A DNA stretch of 64,000 nt. Origin: Thermacetogenium sp. UBA4966 (GTDB lineage Bacteria > Bacillota > DSM-12270 > Thermacetogeniales > Thermacetogeniaceae). Shown here piece after piece: positions 8,788 to 17,991 of the stretch (positions within the stretch are counted from its first letter, which is position 1; every line of letters starts with the position of its first letter). The notes under the pieces were generated by a model that saw nothing but the letters and a program-made list of their open reading frames with translations, was not told the origin of the DNA and made no database searches. The stretch spans positions 40,794-104,793 of the forward strand of contig DHAA01000040.1 in assembly GCA_002397275.1 (NCBI GenBank), written 5' to 3'. The position numbers and the translations under genes were made by a program.

Positions 8788-10770
8788 ATGGCAAAAACAC
8801 AAAAGCAGCCCCGCATAGAACTGCTGGCGCCCGCAGGCAATTGGGAGGCGCTAGAGGCTGTGATCAGGGCGGGAGCAGACGCCGTCTACCTGGGCGGAAA
8901 AAAATTCAATATGCGCCTGCACCGCAAGGAATTCAATTTTACCGAGGAAGAACTCCGCAAGGGAGCGGCATACTCCCATGAGAGGGGAGTCAAAATCTAT
9001 GTGACGGTGAACAACCTGCTCACCACCGCGGAAACTACGGAGCTTCCCGCTTACCTTTCTTTTCTTCAGGAGATAGAAGTGGACGGGCTGATCGTTCAGG
9101 ACCTGGGGGTAATCAAACTTGCCGGGGAAATGGGGCTGACCATCCCCCTGCACTCCAGCGTGATGATGAACGCCCACAATCTGGAGGGGCTGCGGCTGCT
9201 GGAGGAACTGGGGATCAGCAGGGTGATCCTCGGCCGGGAGCTGACCCTGGCCGACATCAAGCTGCTGCACACCCAGACATCCCTGGAACTAGAGTACTTC
9301 ACTCACGGCGATATGTGCTTCGCCCAGAGCAGCCAGTGCTACCACAGCGGTATGCTCTTTGGCAAGAGCAGCAACCGCGGCCGCTGCTTGAAACCGTGCC
9401 GCTGGGCTTTTGAGCTGTTGGACCGGGAAAGCGGCGAGGCCCTCCCTGTCCAGGTTCCCGGCCCTTATTTTATGGCGGTAAAGGATATCTGCCTCTTGCC
9501 CTTTCTTCCTGAAGTCAGGGAAGCCGGGATCTGCTCCCTCAAACTGGAGGGACGAATGCGCCCGGCGCAACACCTTGAGCCCCTTGTCGGCTTTTACCGG
9601 CGGATCTTGGACCAGCTTGCTGAGGACCCTATCGGGTATAACTTTGACTGGGAGCAGTTCCGGGAGTTTGAGGGGTCGCGGGTGCGCGATTTCAGCCCGC
9701 TTTATAGCTTCGGCAACCCCGGCGCCGATTCTGTAGGCTATACAGGCGAACGGGAACCCCGCTTTTTCAGCAAAGCGGTGAAGGAACCGGTGATCACCAA
9801 CGCGGACTGGGAAAACTCCCCGTTACCTTCGCCGGCAACCCTCAAAAATACCGAGAAGCCGCTACTTTCCGTGAAGGCAGGCTGCAAAACCGCGGCTCTG
9901 GCGGCGCTGGAAAGCGGCGCGGACATCGTTTATACCAGCGGCGAATCCTTTATCTCTCAGAACGAACCCTGGATGCTCTCCGATTTCCCGGAAATCTCGG
10001 CCAGAGCCAGGGCGCTGGGGAAACAGCTGGTGGCAGGGCTGCCGCGCATTGTCATGCCATGGGAGATGGGGAGAACGCTCTATTTTTTGGATAAAATCAA
10101 GGAGATGGATATCGACGGCCTCCTGGTTACCAACCTGGGGACCATATATGCCGCGGCCAAAAACACAGAACTGCCGCTTTACGCCGACTATTCCTGTAAC
10201 ATAGCTAACCGCCGGGCGGCGTGCCTGCTCCGCGGCTACCGTGTGGTACAGGTAACCGCTCCCCTGGAGTTCAGTTATGAAGAGCTGCTGGCTATGCCCG
10301 GTCAGGAACTGCCGGTAGAAGCTGTGATTCACGGCAGCCTGCCCACTATGGTGTCGGATCACTGCCTTCCCGCAGCCGTTCTGGAGGGAACAACAAAACA
10401 CCGGCTCTGCAGCGGCCTCTGCCGGACAAGACTGTACGGATTAAGAGATACCGCCGGGCAGGTGCACGCCCTGGAGATAGACCAGGACTGCAGAAATCAC
10501 ATCTACATGGCTAATGAGCTGGCCTTGCTCCCCTACCTGTCTTCCTTTTATGGGGCCGGCTTCGCCGCCCTTCGCCTGGAAATCCCCCTCTATCAGGCGA
10601 ATCAAGTGAGAGATATCACCGGGCTCTATCGCCGGGAGATCGACCTTTTATGGGATAATCCCGCTGATTACACCTTCGCTGAATCCGGCTGGCGGCAGTT
10701 GCTGCGGATAGTTCAAGGGCCGTTCGGCACAGGACCTTATACGACAGGCGTCAAAGTCGCCTCTGATTAA
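8788..10770 (+). CDS. U32 family protein (collagenase-like peptidase/hydroxylase family), two-domain
   Basis: About 660 residues. Begins with the U32 signature IELLAPAGNWEALEAVIRAGADAVYLGG and carries the cysteine-containing core CFAQSSQCYHSGMLFGKSS plus NRGRCLKPCRW, then SLKLEGRMRPAQHLEPLVGFY, the diagnostic U32 stretch. A second, weaker repeat with cysteines occurs at about 530-570. U32 members include RNA hydroxylation proteins (RlhA, TrhP) and the ubiquinone hydroxylases UbiU/UbiV, all Fe-S proteins, as well as proteins annotated as peptidases; which activity applies is not decidable here. It follows the UbiA gene by 16 bases. Start ATG 8788 is preceded by GGGGG. Confidence 0.85.
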   Translation: MAKTQKQPRIELLAPAGNWEALEAVIRAGADAVYLGGKKFNMRLHRKEFNFTEEELRKGAAYSHERGVKIYVTVNNLLTTAETTELPAYLSFLQEIEVDGLIVQDLGVIKLAGEMGLTIPLHSSVMMNAHNLEGLRLLEELGISRVILGRELTLADIKLLHTQTSLELEYFTHGDMCFAQSSQCYHSGMLFGKSSNRGRCLKPCRWAFELLDRESGEALPVQVPGPYFMAVKDICLLPFLPEVREAGICSLKLEGRMRPAQHLEPLVGFYRRILDQLAEDPIGYNFDWEQFREFEGSRVRDFSPLYSFGNPGADSVGYTGEREPRFFSKAVKEPVITNADWENSPLPSPATLKNTEKPLLSVKAGCKTAALAALESGADIVYTSGESFISQNEPWMLSDFPEISARARALGKQLVAGLPRIVMPWEMGRTLYFLDKIKEMDIDGLLVTNLGTIYAAAKNTELPLYADYSCNIANRRAACLLRGYRVVQVTAPLEFSYEELLAMPGQELPVEAVIHGSLPTMVSDHCLPAAVLEGTTKHRLCSGLCRTRLYGLRDTAGQVHALEIDQDCRNHIYMANELALLPYLSSFYGAGFAALRLEIPLYQANQVRDITGLYRREIDLLWDNPADYTFAESGWRQLLRIVQGPFGTGPYTTGVKVASD

Positions 10771-10782
10771 TGCGGCGCCGGA

Positions 10783-10852
10783 AAATGGAGGTCAGATGCA
10801 GGAAGTTGGAAGTCGGAAAATGGATGCCGGAGGTCTGAGGTTCACTGGAACC
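10783..10852. repeat. Degenerate intergenic repeat (copy 2)
   Basis: An AG-rich array made of variants of GGAAGTTGGAAGTCGGAAAA and GGAGGTCAGAT fills the gap between the U32 and aminotransferase genes. It resembles copies near 7682 and 63450. Non-coding. Confidence 0.5.
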
Positions 10853-10893
10853 AGCCGGCGTGAGAAGATAGAATAACTAAAGGAGCGTGCAAC

Positions 10894-12204
10894 ATGACGG
10901 AAAAATATTGGGGTCCGCAAGAGATCGTCAGAAAGAAGAAGGAATACATTATACCCTGCCTTTATCATTTTTATGAGGAACCGGTACAGATGGTCAAGGG
11001 GGAGGGGCAGTACCTTTTTGACAGCACCGGCAAGAAATACCTCGATTTCTTCGCCGGGGTATCTGTGATCAATGCCGGCCACTGTCACCCGCAGATCACC
11101 GAACGCATCTGCCGGCAGGTAAAAACGCTGCAGCATGTCTGCAACATCTACCTCACCCAGCCGATGCTGGAACTGGCGGAAAAGCTGGCAGAGATCACCC
11201 CGGGCAGGCTGCAGAAGAGTTTTTTCTGCAACAGCGGCTCCGAAGCCAATGAAGGGGCTGTCCTGCTGGCTAAAATCGCCACAGGCAGGAGCGAGCTTCT
11301 GGCCCTGCAGGACGGGCTAAGCGGGCGCACCTATCTCGACATGAGCCTTACCGGCCTGCGCTTCTGGCGAACAGATCCCAACCCTGCGGGGGGGATCTCC
11401 TTTGTGCCCAACGCCTACTGCTACCGCTGTCCATTAAACCTGAGCTATCCGAACTGCGATCTGGCCTGTGCCGAAGAGGTGCGCCGGGTGATCGAAACCT
11501 CCACCTCGGGAGAACCGGCGGCGCTGATCGCGGAACCGATCCAGGGAAACGCGGGGATAGTCACCCCGCCCCCGGAATACTTCCCGCGCTTAAAGGAGAT
11601 CCTGCAGGAGTACGGCGCCCTGCTCATCGTCGATGAGGTGCAGTGCGGTTTCGGGCGCACAGGCAAGTGGTTCGCCATCGAAAACTGGGGTGTGGAACCG
11701 GAGATCATGACCATGGCCAAGGCCCTGGGGAATGGGGTACCGATCGGCGTTTTTACAGCCCTTCCGGAGATCGCGGACCGCTACACCCGACCCGGCGCCT
11801 CCACTCTGGGTGGCAACCCGGTTTCCATGACCGCCGGGCTGGCCACGCTGGAGGTCATTGAAAAGGAAGGGCTGATCCGGAACGCGGCGACACTGGGAAG
11901 CTACCTGCGGGAGAAGCTGCTGGAGCTGAAAGACAAGCACCGGCTGATCGGCGACCTGCGCGGGATGGGGCTGATGCAAGGGGCGGAGCTGGTTAAAGAG
12001 GGGAAAGAACCCGCTGATCAAGAGGTAGATCGTATTTTAGAAATAATGAAGAACAAGGGGATCATCATCGGCAAAAACGGCCGCTTCCGGAATGTCCTGG
12101 CCTTCCAGCCGCCGCTGGTCATCGAACAGGATAATGTCGACGAGACGGCCGCCGCCCTCGACGAAGCGCTGACCGAGGTGGAACCATTTCACCAGGTCCC
12201 TTGA
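10894..12204 (+). CDS. Class III (PLP-dependent) aminotransferase
   Basis: Transfers an amino group between an omega-amino or amino donor and a keto acid, with pyridoxal phosphate. 436 residues, the usual length. Visible landmarks: YLDFFAGVSVINAGHCHP near 50, the cofactor region NSGSEANEGAVLLAK near 115, LLIVDEVQCGFGRTGKW near 245, and the lysine-bearing TMAKALGNGVPIG near 275. It is closest in look to alanine-glyoxylate aminotransferase 2 or acetylornithine/4-aminobutyrate aminotransferases, and the substrate is not predictable. A Cys-rich insert (CYRCPLNLSYPNCDLAC) near 170-190 is shared with a subset of this family. AAAGGAG precedes the ATG. Confidence 0.88.
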   Translation: MTEKYWGPQEIVRKKKEYIIPCLYHFYEEPVQMVKGEGQYLFDSTGKKYLDFFAGVSVINAGHCHPQITERICRQVKTLQHVCNIYLTQPMLELAEKLAEITPGRLQKSFFCNSGSEANEGAVLLAKIATGRSELLALQDGLSGRTYLDMSLTGLRFWRTDPNPAGGISFVPNAYCYRCPLNLSYPNCDLACAEEVRRVIETSTSGEPAALIAEPIQGNAGIVTPPPEYFPRLKEILQEYGALLIVDEVQCGFGRTGKWFAIENWGVEPEIMTMAKALGNGVPIGVFTALPEIADRYTRPGASTLGGNPVSMTAGLATLEVIEKEGLIRNAATLGSYLREKLLELKDKHRLIGDLRGMGLMQGAELVKEGKEPADQEVDRILEIMKNKGIIIGKNGRFRNVLAFQPPLVIEQDNVDETAAALDEALTEVEPFHQVP

Positions 12205-12207
12205 AGG

Positions 12208-12537
12208 TCAAACTTGCAAAAAAATAGAATAGAATAAACTAATTGCCTCTTTGAAATTCTTTTTATCCAAACTGCCAATTTTAGTTAATAGCCCTTTGTT
12301 ACCTGTTAACAGTTTGCTGATGCATACTTTTGATTTGCAACGCAATCCTGAACTTTCCCAGTTTTCTATTAGCAGTTCGTAGGTGTTTTTCACAGGGCGG
12401 CTAGAAATTGCTGCTATAATCACTAATTTGGTTTCCTGATTGAATTTCTCACTACTCAAAACAAGAGCAGGTCGAACTTTAGACCCACTGAAATCACTGT
12501 AGGTGAAACGTGTCAATACTATGTCGCCAGGTTTCAT
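12208..12537 (-). CDS. MazF/PemK-family toxin (endoribonuclease)
   Basis: Type II toxin of 109 residues, expected to cut mRNA at short sequences. The N-terminus MKPGDIVLTRFTYSDFSGSKVRPALVLS is the hallmark of the family, with the conserved Arg-Pro turn at 23-24, followed by a VIIAAISS strand. The start overlaps the stop of the antitoxin gene by 4 bases, typical translational coupling. The gene runs convergent to the aminotransferase, ending 4 bases after it. The cleavage site is unknown. Confidence 0.85.
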   Translation of the reverse strand: MKPGDIVLTRFTYSDFSGSKVRPALVLSSEKFNQETKLVIIAAISSRPVKNTYELLIENWESSGLRCKSKVCISKLLTGNKGLLTKIGSLDKKNFKEAISLFYSIFLQV

Positions 12538-12797
12538 TCTTCATTGCCTCTGTTGTTTTCTACCTGGCTTAATCTTTTTTTGTAAGCCGCATCTATTTCT
12601 TTGTCGTCCCAATCGTCATAAATCTCTTTTGGATCGCGCAACGGAACAGCAACCCGAGAACTTAAAACCTTAAATAAAGATTGAAGCTCTTCTATGGTTA
12701 ATTTCTCCGCTTCGCAGATCAATTTTTGTACCCTATCCATAGAAATCACCCCAGCATTATTATAACACGCTGGATCAATAATCTGTCTATCTGACAT
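12534..12797 (-). CDS. Antitoxin partner of the MazF-like toxin
   Basis: Small acidic protein (87 residues from this start) directly upstream of and overlapping the MazF-type gene, so inferred to be its antitoxin. It has no recognisable MazE DNA-binding fold by eye; the C-terminal half (residues 55-80) is charged, as expected for a toxin-binding tail. Two starts are possible: ATG 12797 with AGGAGAG upstream, or ATG 12740 (68 residues, MDRVQKLICEAEKL) with GGGGTGAT upstream. The second fits the apparent domain better. Function rests on context. Confidence 0.6.
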   Translation of the reverse strand: MSDRQIIDPACYNNAGVISMDRVQKLICEAEKLTIEELQSLFKVLSSRVAVPLRDPKEIYDDWDDKEIDAAYKKRLSQVENNRGNEE

Positions 12798-13012
12798 TTA
12801 ATTCTCTCCTGTTTTTTTAGGTTTTTTGCAGGCAATACCTGCGGTATTTAACAAGCGGCCTAACTGCCTTGTCAATGGCCAATTTTAGAATCGGCGCTTT
12901 TGTCCACTAGAAAGAATATTGTTAGCGATACAACTTGTACTTTGCCGCGTTTATAAGCGGTAAATTCTACGTCAAGCCTGGGTAATCACTGCGGATATGC
13001 GGAGGGCTGATC

Positions 13013-13678
13013 TTAGTATAAGCCGTAAGTTTTATTTATGTTCTGGACAAAAATGATACCCTTGCCGGGCTGATCGATTTCCAGATCATCTCTAATGGCG
13101 GCGACGATCGCTTCAGTCGCCGTATTTTCCGAGATGATCATGACGATCTCTTTTTCAGGCTCGATCTCCATCGAAAACAGCTTGCTGGTTTCATGGATGC
13201 CCGATCCTCTGGCGTTAATGATGGTTCCCCCTCTTGAACCCGCTTTGGTGGCCGCATCAATGACGTCTTCTGCATTGCCCTTGTCGACAACCACAAAAAT
13301 AACACTGTACATCGGGTTTTCCACACCTCTGTTTCCTTTGATATGTTCGGGCTTAAAATTACCCGATCCGAATAAGTTCTTGACTGAAGTAGTGAACGCT
13401 ATCCCATGATGCGGCTTATTAAAATTAAATACTCTATCCAGCATCTGCAGAGCGTTATAAGCCGTCCTTTTTTCAGCGATCATCAACACGATTTCTTTCC
13501 TGATATCGCTTAAACCCAGCAGCTCCAGGAAGCGATTTTGGACAGTTCCTCTGCCGAATAAAACTGTGCCTCCTGTTACTCCGCTTTTCTTGGCGGCTTT
13601 TATGACTTTGCTGGCGAAGTCGACATGCACGATGACGCATATCAACTCGAATTCCTTTTGATCAGGACGGTTAACCAT
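13013..13678 (-). CDS. Tandem PII-like regulatory protein (two P-II domains)
   Basis: 221 residues made of two PII (GlnB-like) units in series: residues about 8-100 and 120-215 each show the pattern beta strand, KxGxxGGTxxxxRG, then EPEKEIVMII or KEIVLMIAEK, and a hydrophobic end (GKGIIFVQNI). PII domains bind ATP/ADP and small effectors and usually control a partner transporter or enzyme. The start codon lies within the end of the DUF1538 gene (8-base overlap), so the partner is probably that membrane protein. No T-loop tyrosine equivalent is obvious. Duplication within one chain is unusual for the PII family but known in DUF1538-linked proteins. Confidence 0.8.
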   Translation of the reverse strand: MVNRPDQKEFELICVIVHVDFASKVIKAAKKSGVTGGTVLFGRGTVQNRFLELLGLSDIRKEIVLMIAEKRTAYNALQMLDRVFNFNKPHHGIAFTTSVKNLFGSGNFKPEHIKGNRGVENPMYSVIFVVVDKGNAEDVIDAATKAGSRGGTIINARGSGIHETSKLFSMEIEPEKEIVMIISENTATEAIVAAIRDDLEIDQPGKGIIFVQNINKTYGLY

Positions 13679-15161
13679 CCCTCGGTATTCCTCCTTTTAC
13701 GGATTTCAATTTGAAGAGAAGCCCTAAGATCTGCAAAGTGATCAACGGCATTAAGGCTACCATGGAAATCACCCCAAATCCGTCTTTTAAAACATCGGCG
13801 CCCGCTATCGCTTCCGCGGCTCCTTGCGCAAAGGCTAAGATAAAAGTCGCGCTCATGGGGCCCGGAGTAACTCCGCCCGAATCAAAGGCTAAGCCCACAA
13901 ATAATTTGGGAACGAAATAAGTCAAGCCAACTGCTATTATATATCCGGGCAGCAAATAATGCCATAACTGAATTCTGGGGACAGCGATCCTTACCATGGA
14001 AAGAGCCACTGCCAAACCGACGCCGATAGACATAGCAAACAGCACAACTTTTCTTTTTATATACCCGCTGGTAACGTCTTCTATCTGATGTGTCAAGACG
14101 TTGACCGCCGGTTCAGCCAATACCGCTACTAATCCTAATATAAATCCTATAAATATAAGGTATGCTCTGTTCTCCAAAGAGGCGATACTGAACCCCACAA
14201 GCCTGCCCATATCCATAAAACCGGCATTTACGCCGACTAAAAACAATACGAGGCCAACCAACGTATAGAAAAGCCCCTTTAATATTCTTCTACGCCCTTT
14301 TCTGGGCAATTTAATCGCCTTTTTCTGTACTATTAAAAATATTATCAATAAGGGAGACAGGGCCAAAGCTATCTCCATAAATGTCACAGGCAGATGCTGA
14401 ATAAACGGAGCAATGATGGAAGCTGACTGAGAGATGCCGGCGCCAAGGCTGCCGGAAATTTTATCCGCATGCGAGGTAATGCCCATGAGCATCACTGATA
14501 TTCTGGCGCCGGTCGACGTGATTGCCACTAAACCGAAACTGTCTTCTTCGGAAACTTTGCTATCCTTTTTTAATCTGGAAACCCCTAAAGCCATAGCCAG
14601 AATAAAGGGGACGGTCAAAGCCCCTGTCGTGGCGCCGGAAACGTCAAAAGCCACCGCCAAAAACTCCGGCGATGTGAATATGGCTAAAAGGATAATGATC
14701 CCATACAGCATAGTCAATAATTTGCGCAAAGAAATATTGAAAACTATTCTTATCAATCCGCAGCCAAGCATCACCCCGATACCGATGGATACGACTAAAA
14801 TGAGAGGGAGCTTGGAGATCAGGCCTGATGTGACAAGATCCACCTGCCCCGCCAGAACATGCAGATCGGGTTCGGCGATGGATATAAAAAAGCCGAGTAT
14901 GAGCCCGGCAATAGCTATAACCCACAATTTATTTGTTTTTATAATAAGTGAACCCATCAGATTGCCGATGGGCGTGATGCCGATTTCCACTCCAAACAGG
15001 AAGATGGACAAACCTAATATGATCAGCAAAGCGCCGAGGAGAAATCTAAGTATGAAGAGGGGTTCCAGCGGGGCTATAGTAAAATTTAAAACCAATACAA
15101 TTATTGTGATCGGCAGAACAGCAAACAGAACTTCTTTCAGTTTATCGATAAGTACATTCAA
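13671..15161 (-). CDS. DUF1538 family integral membrane protein (probable transporter)
   Basis: 496 residues with about 12 hydrophobic spans arranged as two homologous halves (repeated GxxLxxLGLxIFLFGVEIG and LVGLVLFLVGVNAG segments, repeated AEPxVxVLxxQxxxVTSG). The internal repeat suggests a transporter or channel with inverted or duplicated topology. The family is uncharacterised. Translational coupling with the tandem PII protein suggests that nucleotide or metabolite sensing gates it. Start: TTG at 15161 with an AAAGGA about 13 bases upstream, so the exact start is uncertain. Confidence 0.8.
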   Translation of the reverse strand: MNVLIDKLKEVLFAVLPITIIVLVLNFTIAPLEPLFILRFLLGALLIILGLSIFLFGVEIGITPIGNLMGSLIIKTNKLWVIAIAGLILGFFISIAEPDLHVLAGQVDLVTSGLISKLPLILVVSIGIGVMLGCGLIRIVFNISLRKLLTMLYGIIILLAIFTSPEFLAVAFDVSGATTGALTVPFILAMALGVSRLKKDSKVSEEDSFGLVAITSTGARISVMLMGITSHADKISGSLGAGISQSASIIAPFIQHLPVTFMEIALALSPLLIIFLIVQKKAIKLPRKGRRRILKGLFYTLVGLVLFLVGVNAGFMDMGRLVGFSIASLENRAYLIFIGFILGLVAVLAEPAVNVLTHQIEDVTSGYIKRKVVLFAMSIGVGLAVALSMVRIAVPRIQLWHYLLPGYIIAVGLTYFVPKLFVGLAFDSGGVTPGPMSATFILAFAQGAAEAIAGADVLKDGFGVISMVALMPLITLQILGLLFKLKSVKGGIPRDG

Positions 15162-15355
15162 ATAGGATTCAGATCCTTTCTATCAAAATATGTATCCGGA
15201 TGTTAAGTCAGGGGAAAGAGCAATATGATATACTTAGGGTTACTAAGAGGTTATTAAGACTTGCTATATTAATGATAGCAGAACTACACCTGTGCTGCCA
15301 ACCATTTTATGCAGGCATTTTTCACTATTTTAAACTATCGAAAGAAGGGGATATG

Positions 15356-16204
15356 ATGCCGTTTGGAGCGCATATGTCTATCGCAGGAGGCATCGATCAA
15401 GCTCTCCGGCGCGGGCAGGAGGTCGGCTGCGAAACGATCCAGGTTTTTGTGAAAAACGCCAACAGGTGGGCGGCGAAACCGCTCACAGATAAAGACGTTA
15501 CTCGCTTTCAGCGTGCTCTCCGGGAAACGGGGATCTCTCCGGTAGTGGCTCATAATTCATATCTGATCAATATCGCCTCTCCGAATGAAGAGCTGTGGAT
15601 GAAATCCCTGGAGGCACTGATCATAGAGGTCGAACGCTGCGCGGCCCTGAAAATACCTTTCCTCGTCATGCACCCCGGAGCGCATACCGGGGCCGGGGAA
15701 GAGGTGGGGCTGCACCGCGTGACAACCGCACTCAATGAGGTGTTAAACAGAACCAAAAATTCCAAGGTAACCATCCTTTTGGAGAGCACATCCGGACAGG
15801 GCTCGGTCCTGGGAGGACGCTTTGAACACCTGGCTGAACTGCTCAACGAAAGCTTTTGCCCCGAACGGCTGGGTATTTGTCTGGATACATGCCACATTTT
15901 TACCGTGGGCTATGACTTGCGCACCCCTGAGACCTGTGCAGAGACATTCGAAAAATTTGACCGGATCGTCGGTTTAGCCGAACTGAAAGCAATTCACCTC
16001 AACGACTCTCAGGGAGAGCTAGGGTCGAGGCGCGACCGCCATGAGCATATCGGCATGGGCAGAATCGGCCTGGACGGGTTTCGCTGGATCGTCAACAACC
16101 CGGAACTTTCTTCACTGCCCATGATCCTGGAAACGCCGAAGGGTGCGGATATGAAAGAGGACAGGGATAATCTGGGGATATTAAGAAGCCTCATAGAAGA
16201 ATAA
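15356..16204 (+). CDS. nfo: Deoxyribonuclease IV (AP endonuclease)
   Basis: Endonuclease IV of 282 residues, cutting DNA 5' to abasic sites in base excision repair. The three-zinc site ligands are visible in their usual contexts: HPGAHTG, the Glu of LLESTSGQG, CLDTCHIF, HLNDSQGELGSRRDRHEHIG and LETPKG at the end. The N-terminus MPFGAHMSIAGGI is canonical, and AAGAAGGGG precedes the paired ATGs at 15353 and 15356; the second has the better spacing. In-frame sequence upstream of this is not family-like. Confidence 0.93.
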   Translation: MPFGAHMSIAGGIDQALRRGQEVGCETIQVFVKNANRWAAKPLTDKDVTRFQRALRETGISPVVAHNSYLINIASPNEELWMKSLEALIIEVERCAALKIPFLVMHPGAHTGAGEEVGLHRVTTALNEVLNRTKNSKVTILLESTSGQGSVLGGRFEHLAELLNESFCPERLGICLDTCHIFTVGYDLRTPETCAETFEKFDRIVGLAELKAIHLNDSQGELGSRRDRHEHIGMGRIGLDGFRWIVNNPELSSLPMILETPKGADMKEDRDNLGILRSLIEE

Positions 16205-16273
16205 GTTAAGTAAACAGCCTATTTTCCGCCTTCGGTTTAGATCGGAGAGGATAATCAACGAGGAGGAACGATA

Positions 16274-17449
16274 TTGCTTGCGCTGATCAACGGAAAAATT
16301 ATGACGATGGCAGGTCCGGTTTATAAAGGAGGCAGTATCGTGGTCAAGGAGGAGAAGATAGCTGCTCTCTCCCCTGACTCATCGCCGGCCTCCGCTGCAT
16401 CCGACCTCCAGGTGATCGATGTTTCCGGGAAGTATATACTGCCGGGGTTTATCGATGCCCATACCCATCTCGGTATTTACGAGGAAATCTATCGCATCGA
16501 GGGAGACGACACCAATGAAACATCTGACCCGATCACCCCTCACCTGCGCGCCCTGGATGCAGTCAATATGGAGGATGTAGGCTTTGACGATGCCGTCCGC
16601 GGCGGCGTGACAACCGTGATGACCGGCCCGGGAAGCGCCAACGTGATCGGGGGGTTGAGCGTGGTCATGAAAACCCGCGCTAAAACCGCCGACCAGGCTG
16701 TGATCAAAAACCCGGCCGGACTGAAGGCGGCTTTGGGTGAAAACCCCAAGCGCGTTTATGGAGACCGCAAAAAAACGCCGACGACGCGCATGGCAACAGC
16801 AGCGCTCCTGCGCGAGACCCTGGCAGCGGCGCAGAACTATGCGGACAAACTCCAAAGGAGGAAAGAGGACCCGGACAAAAAACCGGACAGAGACCTGAAA
16901 TTGGAAGCCATGCTTCCCGTGATCGGCGGTGAGATCCCCCTGCTCATACACGCCCATCGGGCCGACGATATCGTTACCGGGCTCAGGATCGCGGATGAAT
17001 TCCACCTTAAAGTCATTATTCAGCACGGCACAGAAGCCCATAAAATCCCTGAGGAACTCGCTTTGAGAGGGACTCCCGCCGTTATCGGCCCCTCTCTAAG
17101 CAGCAGAGCCAAGGTGGAGCTGAAGGACCGCTCCTTTAAAACAGCAGGGGTTCTTGCTCAGGCAGGAGTAAAAGTAGCGATTATGACCGACCATCCGGTT
17201 GTTCCTGTGCAATACCTTCCCCTGCTGGCGGCATTGAATGTCAAGGAGGGTATGGATGAAGAGGAAGCTCTGAGGGCGATCACCATCAACCCCGCTCAGA
17301 TCCTGGGGATAGCGGACCGGGTAGGCAGTTTGGAAGCAGGGAAAGACGCCGACATCGTCGTTCTCAGCGGCTCTCCCCTGGACTGGCGCACTAAAGTGGA
17401 ACTCGTTCTGATCAACGGCAAAATCGTCTATAGGGATCCTGCTATATGA
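16274..17449 (+). CDS. Amidohydrolase (metal-dependent, imidazolonepropionase-like)
   Basis: Cyclic amidohydrolase superfamily member of 391 residues. Shows the metal-binding DAHTHLG near 62, HAHRAD and QHGTEAHKIPE in the middle, TDHPV near 305, and the C-terminal LEAGKDADIVVLSG segment. The substrate is not predictable; relatives hydrolyse cyclic amides or act as dipeptidases. Start TTG 16274 with AGGAGGA upstream. The last 53 bases of the gene are repeated 410 bases downstream at 17806, marking a rearrangement. Confidence 0.88.
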   Translation: MLALINGKIMTMAGPVYKGGSIVVKEEKIAALSPDSSPASAASDLQVIDVSGKYILPGFIDAHTHLGIYEEIYRIEGDDTNETSDPITPHLRALDAVNMEDVGFDDAVRGGVTTVMTGPGSANVIGGLSVVMKTRAKTADQAVIKNPAGLKAALGENPKRVYGDRKKTPTTRMATAALLRETLAAAQNYADKLQRRKEDPDKKPDRDLKLEAMLPVIGGEIPLLIHAHRADDIVTGLRIADEFHLKVIIQHGTEAHKIPEELALRGTPAVIGPSLSSRAKVELKDRSFKTAGVLAQAGVKVAIMTDHPVVPVQYLPLLAALNVKEGMDEEEALRAITINPAQILGIADRVGSLEAGKDADIVVLSGSPLDWRTKVELVLINGKIVYRDPAI

Positions 17450-17451
17450 GC
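17396..17451. repeat. Direct repeat, copy 1 (3' end of amidohydrolase gene)
   Basis: 56 bases including the last codons and stop of the amidohydrolase, matched by 17806-17861 with three mismatches. The two copies bracket a truncated ABC ATPase gene. Confidence 0.9.
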
Positions 17452-17475
17452 GATTGATAAGTGCATGATGGTTTA

Positions 17476-17805
17476 TTAACAAACCAAAGGAGTGTTTTGT
17501 TTATTATCGAACTCATAAACTTCGTCCGCTACTTCCTGAATATCGCTTAGGATGTGGCTTGTAATCAAAACGATCCTTCCCTTGCCTTTGAGCCCGACAA
17601 TCATCTGCTTCACAATACCGAAAGACTTCTTGTCCAGGCCGTTGAACGGTTCGTCAAAGATAATCACATTCGGATCTTCCATGACAGCTTGTATGATCGC
17701 TAATTTTTGGTACATCCCCAGTGAATAGTTTTTGACTTTAATTTTTGAATCAGGATCCAAATCTAATCCGAGCATATACTCTTTAATTTGGTCAACCGTA
17801 ATTTT
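17476..17805 (-). pseudogene. Truncated ABC transporter ATPase (C-terminal part only)
   Basis: On the minus strand the frame encodes about 110 residues of an ABC-2-type ATPase: an LSGG-like signature (YSLGMYQKLAIIQA), Walker B (NVIIFDEPFNGLD), and the H-loop (LITSHILSDIQEVADEVYEF), ending at a stop codon at 17478-17476. The Walker A half is missing: upstream, the frame runs into the duplicated amidohydrolase tail at 17806. It cannot be a working ATPase. It is probably the end of a foreign or relocated gene carried in with the duplication. Confidence 0.8.
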
Positions 17806-17861
17806 GTGGAACTCGTTCTGATCAACGGCAAAATCGTCTATAGAGATTCTGCTATATGATC
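17806..17861. repeat. Direct repeat, copy 2 of the amidohydrolase 3' end
   Basis: Same orientation as 17396-17451, three mismatches in 56 bases, including one next to the stop codon (TGAGCG versus TGATCG). It lies 356 bases after the first copy, with the ABC fragment in between. Confidence 0.9.
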
Positions 17862-17991
17862 GCAACAGCCAAATAATGGGTATGATAAGCAAACAGGTCT
17901 TAATTCTTGTCACCCAGCCGGATAAAATAATATCTGAACAGTTGAAACCTGTTTATGAGGTTTCTGAAGCTTGGTAAACATTGGTGGTTTT

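Noticed and set aside
14434..15165. 243-codon plus-strand frame opposite the DUF1538 gene
   Set aside because: It is an antisense shadow of a clear membrane-protein gene, low in recognisable motifs and rich in Ser/Thr/Ile/Lys as mirror frames of hydrophobic genes usually are.
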